64,000 nucleotides of DNA from JACJWR01 sp964474045 (GTDB lineage Bacteria > Actinomycetota > Actinomycetes > S36-B12 > UBA10799), in assembly GCA_964474045.1 (NCBI GenBank), contig CAYYRC010000015.1, forward strand, positions 18,152 through 82,151, written 5' to 3'. Of the stretch, positions 59,487-64,000 are shown piece after piece (the stretch's first letter is position 1; every line of letters begins with the position of its first letter). Position numbers and translations under genes: made by a program. Under the pieces are notes generated by a model. It was not told the origin of the DNA. It ran no database searches and worked only from the letters and a program-made list of their open reading frames with translations.

Positions 59487-60389
59487 ATGGAGCTTTCCCG
59501 AGCCTTGCCGGTCGAGCCGTGCGCCGACGAGCTGCTGCGGCGGGTGGCCGACCTCGTCGGGGAGACGGCCACCGCGGCGGTGGCGTTCTCCGGCGGGGCC
59601 GACAGCGCCCTGGCGCTGGCCGCCTGCAGCCGCGCCCTGGGACCCGAGCGGACCATCGCGGTCACGGCTGTGAGCCCGTCCTTGCCGCCGACGGAGCTGA
59701 CTCACGCCAAGGCGACCGCGGCGGCGCTGGGGGTCGAGCACCTGACGCCGGACAGCAACGAGCTCGCCCGTCCCGGCTATGCAGACAACTCCCCGTCCCG
59801 CTGCTTCCACTGCAAGACCGAGGTGATCGAGGTCGTCTTCCGGGCCGTCGTCTCGGTCGATTCCGCCAGCCGCGGGGGCGGAAGGCAGCCCATCGTCGTC
59901 ACGGGCACCAACGCGGACGACCTGGCCTCCCCCTACCGCCCAGGCATCGCAGCCGCCGCACGGTTGGGGGCGGTGACGCCGCTCGCGGAGTTGACCAAGG
60001 CGCAGGTCCGGGCCGTGTCCAAGTACTGGGGACTGCCGACCTGGGACAAGCCTGCACAAGCCTGCCTGGCCTCCCGGATCGCCTACGGCGTGACGGTGTC
60101 GGCCGACTCACTGCTGCGCGTGCAGCGGGCCGAGGCCGCGCTTCGCACCGAGATCGGACGTCTGGGCTGGAGCGTGCGCGACCTCCGAGTGCGCGACCTC
60201 GGCCAGGACCGGGCCCGGATCGAGCTCGACGCCGATCTCACCGCCGCACTTGCCGAACAGCCCCGCGCGTCCGCGGTCGTCCTCGCCGCGGGCTTCGACG
60301 AGGTCGAATTCGACCCCCGGGGCTTCCGCTCGGGAAGCATGAACGAAGCGCTGACGAGCGTCGAGGCCATCGGAGGCAAGGGCGGCTGA
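59487..60389 (+). CDS. larE: LarE-type sacrificial sulfur transferase
   Basis: LarE is an ATP-dependent sulfur transferase that builds the pincer nickel cofactor of lactate racemase-type enzymes, donating sulfur from its own cysteine in the sacrificial type. The 300-residue PP-loop protein has AFSGGADSALAL (PP-loop at 35-40), the CFHCK pair near residues 107-111, and C193 in KPAQACLASRI, the position of the sacrificial cysteine in characterised LarE. No larA, larB or larC is in the window, so its partner reaction here is open. ATG 59487 follows TAGGGT by six bases. Confidence 0.9.
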   Translation: MELSRALPVEPCADELLRRVADLVGETATAAVAFSGGADSALALAACSRALGPERTIAVTAVSPSLPPTELTHAKATAAALGVEHLTPDSNELARPGYADNSPSRCFHCKTEVIEVVFRAVVSVDSASRGGGRQPIVVTGTNADDLASPYRPGIAAAARLGAVTPLAELTKAQVRAVSKYWGLPTWDKPAQACLASRIAYGVTVSADSLLRVQRAEAALRTEIGRLGWSVRDLRVRDLGQDRARIELDADLTAALAEQPRASAVVLAAGFDEVEFDPRGFRSGSMNEALTSVEAIGGKGG

Positions 60390-60406
60390 GTCGGGGAGCG
60401 GAGAGC

Positions 60407-60694
60407 CTAGTCAGGCCGCAGGGCGCGGCTCCGCGCACGCGCGGCACGCACCATGCCGTACAGCGAGAGGGCCACCCCCACGCCCACACCGCCGATGGCG
60501 ACGAACCAGATCGCCGGCTGGCTGGGCACTGCGGGCACCAGCAGCGGCAGCAACCCGATGAGTGCCGCGACCGCGCCGACGGCTGCGAGAATCCCGCCGA
60601 TGCGGATGATCCGGTCCCCGGCGCGGGGACTCGCGTTATCGGAACCCGGCGGAGGCGCTGACTGCGCCCCCGGGACCGGCGTCTGCTGTGCCAT
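60407..60694 (-). CDS. Small two-span membrane protein
   Basis: This 95-residue protein has an N-terminal Pro/Ser-rich cytoplasmic tail (residues 1-30) and two membrane helices (IIRIGGILAAVGAVAALIGLLPLLV and IWFVAIGGVGVGVALSLYGMV), ending in a basic tail (RAARARSRALRPD). Function is unknown; the shape fits DUF-type small actinobacterial envelope proteins. ATG 60694 is set by TACCCT six bases upstream. It is convergent with larE and divergent from the cold-shock gene. Confidence 0.68.
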   Translation of the reverse strand: MAQQTPVPGAQSAPPPGSDNASPRAGDRIIRIGGILAAVGAVAALIGLLPLLVPAVPSQPAIWFVAIGGVGVGVALSLYGMVRAARARSRALRPD

Positions 60695-60700
60695 GCCTGC

Positions 60701-60706
60701 AGGGTA
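60701..60706 (-). promoter_or_regulatory. Leaderless -10 box for the small membrane protein
   Basis: TACCCT on the minus strand, six bases from ATG 60694. Confidence 0.5.
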
Positions 60707-60734
60707 CGCACACGCGGATCGGCTTCGGCTTAGG

Positions 60735-60773
60735 TAGGCTGGTCCTTCGGCGCGAGGTGCCCACACGGGCACC
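60735..60773 (+). promoter_or_regulatory. Promoter and leader hairpin of the cold-shock gene
   Basis: TAGGCT at 60735-60740 is a candidate -10, giving a leader of about 85 bases. Within it, GGTGCCC (60756-60762) pairs with GGGCACC (60767-60773) around a four-base loop. Long structured leaders are typical of cold-shock genes. Confidence 0.5.
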
Positions 60774-60833
60774 GGGTGCACAATGACAGCCACGGCGATT
60801 CGACGCTGTTAACCGACGACCAGGGAGTCTGCT

Positions 60834-61220
60834 GTGCCGACCGGCAAGGTGAAGTTCTTCAACGCTGACAAGGGCTTCGGATTCCTGGCCACGGACGAGG
60901 GCGAAGAGGTCTTCGTTCACGCGTCCGCGCTGCCGCCCGGGACGACTGCGCTCAAGCCCGGCGCCCGGGTGGAGTTCGGCATCGTCGAGGGCCGCAAAGG
61001 AGCGCAGGCACTATCGGTGCGCATTCTGGAGCCCGCCCCCAGCGTCACCAAGGCCAGCCGCAGGCCGGCAGAGGAGATGGCGCCCGTGGTCGAGGACCTC
61101 ATCAAGCTGCTGGACCGAGTCGGCAACGACCTGCGTCACGGGCGCTACCCGGACGACAACCGCTCGCGCTCGACGGCCAAACTCCTGCGCGCCGTGGCCG
61201 ACGACCTCGACGTCTACTGA
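60834..61220 (+). CDS. Cold-shock domain protein
   Basis: This 128-residue protein has an N-terminal cold-shock domain (residues 1-65): GKVKFFNADKGFGFL with RNP1 KGFGFL and RNP2 VFVHASAL. It binds single-stranded RNA or DNA and acts as an RNA chaperone. A C-terminal extension (about 66-128, EEMAPVVEDLIKLLDRVGNDLRHGRYPDD) is found in actinobacterial CspA-like proteins of this locus and is probably helical. GTG 60834 is preceded by CAGGGAG. The extension suggests more than a simple RNA chaperone. The stop overlaps the end of the convergent YceI-like gene by seven bases. Confidence 0.92.
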   Translation: MPTGKVKFFNADKGFGFLATDEGEEVFVHASALPPGTTALKPGARVEFGIVEGRKGAQALSVRILEPAPSVTKASRRPAEEMAPVVEDLIKLLDRVGNDLRHGRYPDDNRSRSTAKLLRAVADDLDVY

Positions 61221-61747
61221 CCGTCGGCGGTGGCCCGCATCAGCGTGATCAGCCCCTCGACGTCGATGTCGACGTGCTTGATGTGGCCCATTCCGGGCAG
61301 GGGCAGGTGAATGTCGGTGAAGGTGGTCCGGCCCCGCAGCTGAAGGTCGAGTGCGTCACCGGCGACCACGCCGTCCGCGCCCGAGCCGTCCGACGGGTCG
61401 TCGTCGCGGTCCGCCACCAGCTCCAGCGGCACCGTAATGGTGCCTGCACTCGCCTGGCCGTTGACCTCGGCCAGCGAGGCTCCGGAGCCGGAGAACGTCA
61501 GCCGCCCGTCTGAGGTGGAGTTCACCAGGGCGTGCACCTCGGGGTCGAGCACCGGGTTACCGGTGCGCACCTTGTCGATGGCGACGATGAACTCCAGGGT
61601 CACCTCGCCATCGGCGATCTGTGCGGTGCCGTCCACCACCGGCGCCTTCGCGTGCACCGAGAACAAGCCGATGCGGGAGGTCTTCAAGCTGATCACAGAT
61701 TCCTGCGCCAACCGCCATTCGCCGTTTTCGGCTGTCAATCTGCCCAC
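61214..61747 (-). CDS. YceI-family lipid-binding-like protein
   Basis: This 177-residue protein resembles the YceI family (lipocalin-like isoprenoid-binding beta-barrel). It reads LAQESVISLKTSRIGLFSVHAKAPVVDG then GEVTLEFIVAIDKVRTGNPVLDPEVHALVN, ending in alternating strands. Many YceI proteins are periplasmic, but there is no signal peptide at the chosen start, so this copy is cytosolic, or the start is further upstream. Substrate is unknown; the polyprenyl-binding pocket is only inferred. GTG 61747 is used, with no ribosome binding site evident. Confidence 0.7.
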   Translation of the reverse strand: MGRLTAENGEWRLAQESVISLKTSRIGLFSVHAKAPVVDGTAQIADGEVTLEFIVAIDKVRTGNPVLDPEVHALVNSTSDGRLTFSGSGASLAEVNGQASAGTITVPLELVADRDDDPSDGSGADGVVAGDALDLQLRGRTTFTDIHLPLPGMGHIKHVDIDVEGLITLMRATADGQ

Positions 61748-61976
61748 CGCCCTCAGTCACTGCCCCCGGCCCGCGCGCTGGGAAGTCCCGGCAATGCTAC
61801 GCGAGCGCTCCCGTCATCACCCTTTCGGCCGTGGGTGTCGTCAGTCTATGGACTTGCGCGGCGGCCTGTGCGACTGTGGGTATGCGTGTAGGCGATGCAC
61901 AGGTCATTGCGCTGGGCGCTGCACGTTCGGGTCGTCGGGCGCAGGTCCTGCGGCATGGCGGACAACGAGGAGGGTC

Positions 61977-62426
61977 ATGGCATCGGCATCAGTTGATCCC
62001 CGAGATTGGCGCCAGGCACTGCAGACGGAAGCGGGACGCAACTGCGCCGAGACCGTGGCGACCCCGTCGCTGGACACCACCGACCCGGCCCTGGCAGCAA
62101 TGACCCGTGAGGCACACCGCCTCACCCTGTCGAGGCTGGTCGACGAAGTGCTGGACGCCGTTGAGGACGGGGACTCCGGCGTGCCGGAGTCGGGCAGGCT
62201 GCACACCTGGGTCCGCGTCGAGTTCCTGCCCTGGGCCCAGGCCGAGAACATGAGCATCAGTGACGAGGCCGAGCGCGCAGCCGTCCGCTCGGACATCGGC
62301 GTCATCGTGGGCTTGAACTCGCTCCTCGCCGGCGCCAACCACCAGGACGCGGCGGCTTGGACCCGCCAGCTACAGCGCACCGCGCTCATCATGCTGGCGC
62401 GCCTCGACTATCTGGCGCAGAGCTAG
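61977..62426 (+). CDS. Hypothetical helical protein
   Basis: This 149-residue protein is largely helical (LTLSRLVDEVLDAVED, DEAERAAVRSDIGVIVGLNSLLA and AWTRQLQRTALIMLARLDYLAQ). I do not recognise a family. ATG 61977 has GAGGAGGG five bases upstream, a clear ribosome binding site. The 229 bases before it hold no other gene and no confident promoter. It is convergent with groEL across a very strong hairpin. Confidence 0.6.
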   Translation: MASASVDPRDWRQALQTEAGRNCAETVATPSLDTTDPALAAMTREAHRLTLSRLVDEVLDAVEDGDSGVPESGRLHTWVRVEFLPWAQAENMSISDEAERAAVRSDIGVIVGLNSLLAGANHQDAAAWTRQLQRTALIMLARLDYLAQS

Positions 62427-62456
62427 CCGCCGCCCAGCCGTCCCTCCCCGCCCTCG

Positions 62457-62511
62457 CCTCACACGACTGCGGCCCGCCCCTGGTCCAGGGGCGGGCCGCA
62501 GTCGTGTGAGG
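62457..62511. terminator. Perfect 27-bp bidirectional terminator hairpin
   Basis: Bases 62457-62483 pair perfectly with 62485-62511 around a single central T at 62484. No mismatch occurs in 27 base pairs. There is no T-tract on either side. It separates a plus-strand gene from the convergent groEL and is the strongest hairpin in the window. Confidence 0.85.
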
Positions 62512-62522
62512 GAGCAGTCGGA

Positions 62523-64000
<1,478 letters not shown>

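Overview
The window is one continuous, gene-dense stretch of an actinobacterial chromosome. The evidence is very high G+C, the tail of mshA (mycothiol synthesis) at the left edge, Actinobacteria-restricted families (DUF3073, DUF2530, DUF3027, a MobA-DUF6457 fusion), an actinobacterial XPB helicase pair, a near-consensus IdeR/DtxR iron box, and many genes with a TANNNT box 6-7 bases before the start codon, as in leaderless actinobacterial transcription. The gene order (mshA-ybjN-gpm, pyrE/dedA/fba/purA, purD-B-C, purS-Q-L, purF-M-DUF3073, XPB, csp, groEL) recalls that of mycobacteria, but the respiratory islands do not. A facultative anaerobe, perhaps a Propionibacteriales relative, fits; family and genus cannot be fixed from this sequence alone.

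Layout. 1-12.3 kb: central metabolism (mshA end, gpmA, a short-chain dehydrogenase, a SulP anion transporter with a divergent aminotransferase, pyrE, a DedA protein, a CoA-disulfide-reductase-like flavoenzyme, class II aldolase, purA). 12.35-15.9 kb: a five-gene minus-strand sulfur module (sensor regulator, SQR-like flavoprotein, DUF1641, TusE/DsrC-like, DsrE-like). 16-17.8 kb: ArfB and a class III aminotransferase. 17.9-32.4 kb: a nitrate-respiration island holding molybdenum-cofactor genes (moaA, mobA-DUF6457, moeA), two NarK transporters, a SufR-like Fe-S regulator, narGHJI and a YwiC-like protein. 32.4-34.5 kb: LURP-one-like and DUF427 proteins and a nucleotidyltransferase/XRE pair resembling a toxin-antitoxin system. 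34.8-53.6 kb: purine genes purDBC, purSQ, purL and purFM, separated by a large secreted repeat protein, phosphoketolase, an AbiEi/DUF559-like gene bounded by imperfect direct repeats, and an iron-uptake pair under an iron box. 53.7-64 kb: DUF3073, a 28-residue membrane peptide, DUF2530/DUF3027 and a lipoprotein, XPB helicase with its partner, LarE, a cold-shock protein, a YceI-like protein and the 3' part of groEL at the right edge.

How it fits together: sulfide or persulfide electrons from the SQR-like module could feed the quinone pool and be spent by NarGHI, whose bis-MGD cofactor needs MoaA, MoeA and MobA next door and whose expression probably depends on the Fe-S regulator abutting narG. 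No CRISPR array, tRNA, rRNA, insertion sequence or prophage was seen, and no stretch over 300 bases lacks a gene. The two loci that look most like transferred DNA are the nucleotidyltransferase/XRE pair (33.4-34.5 kb) and the gene between purQ and purL (45.6-46.6 kb).
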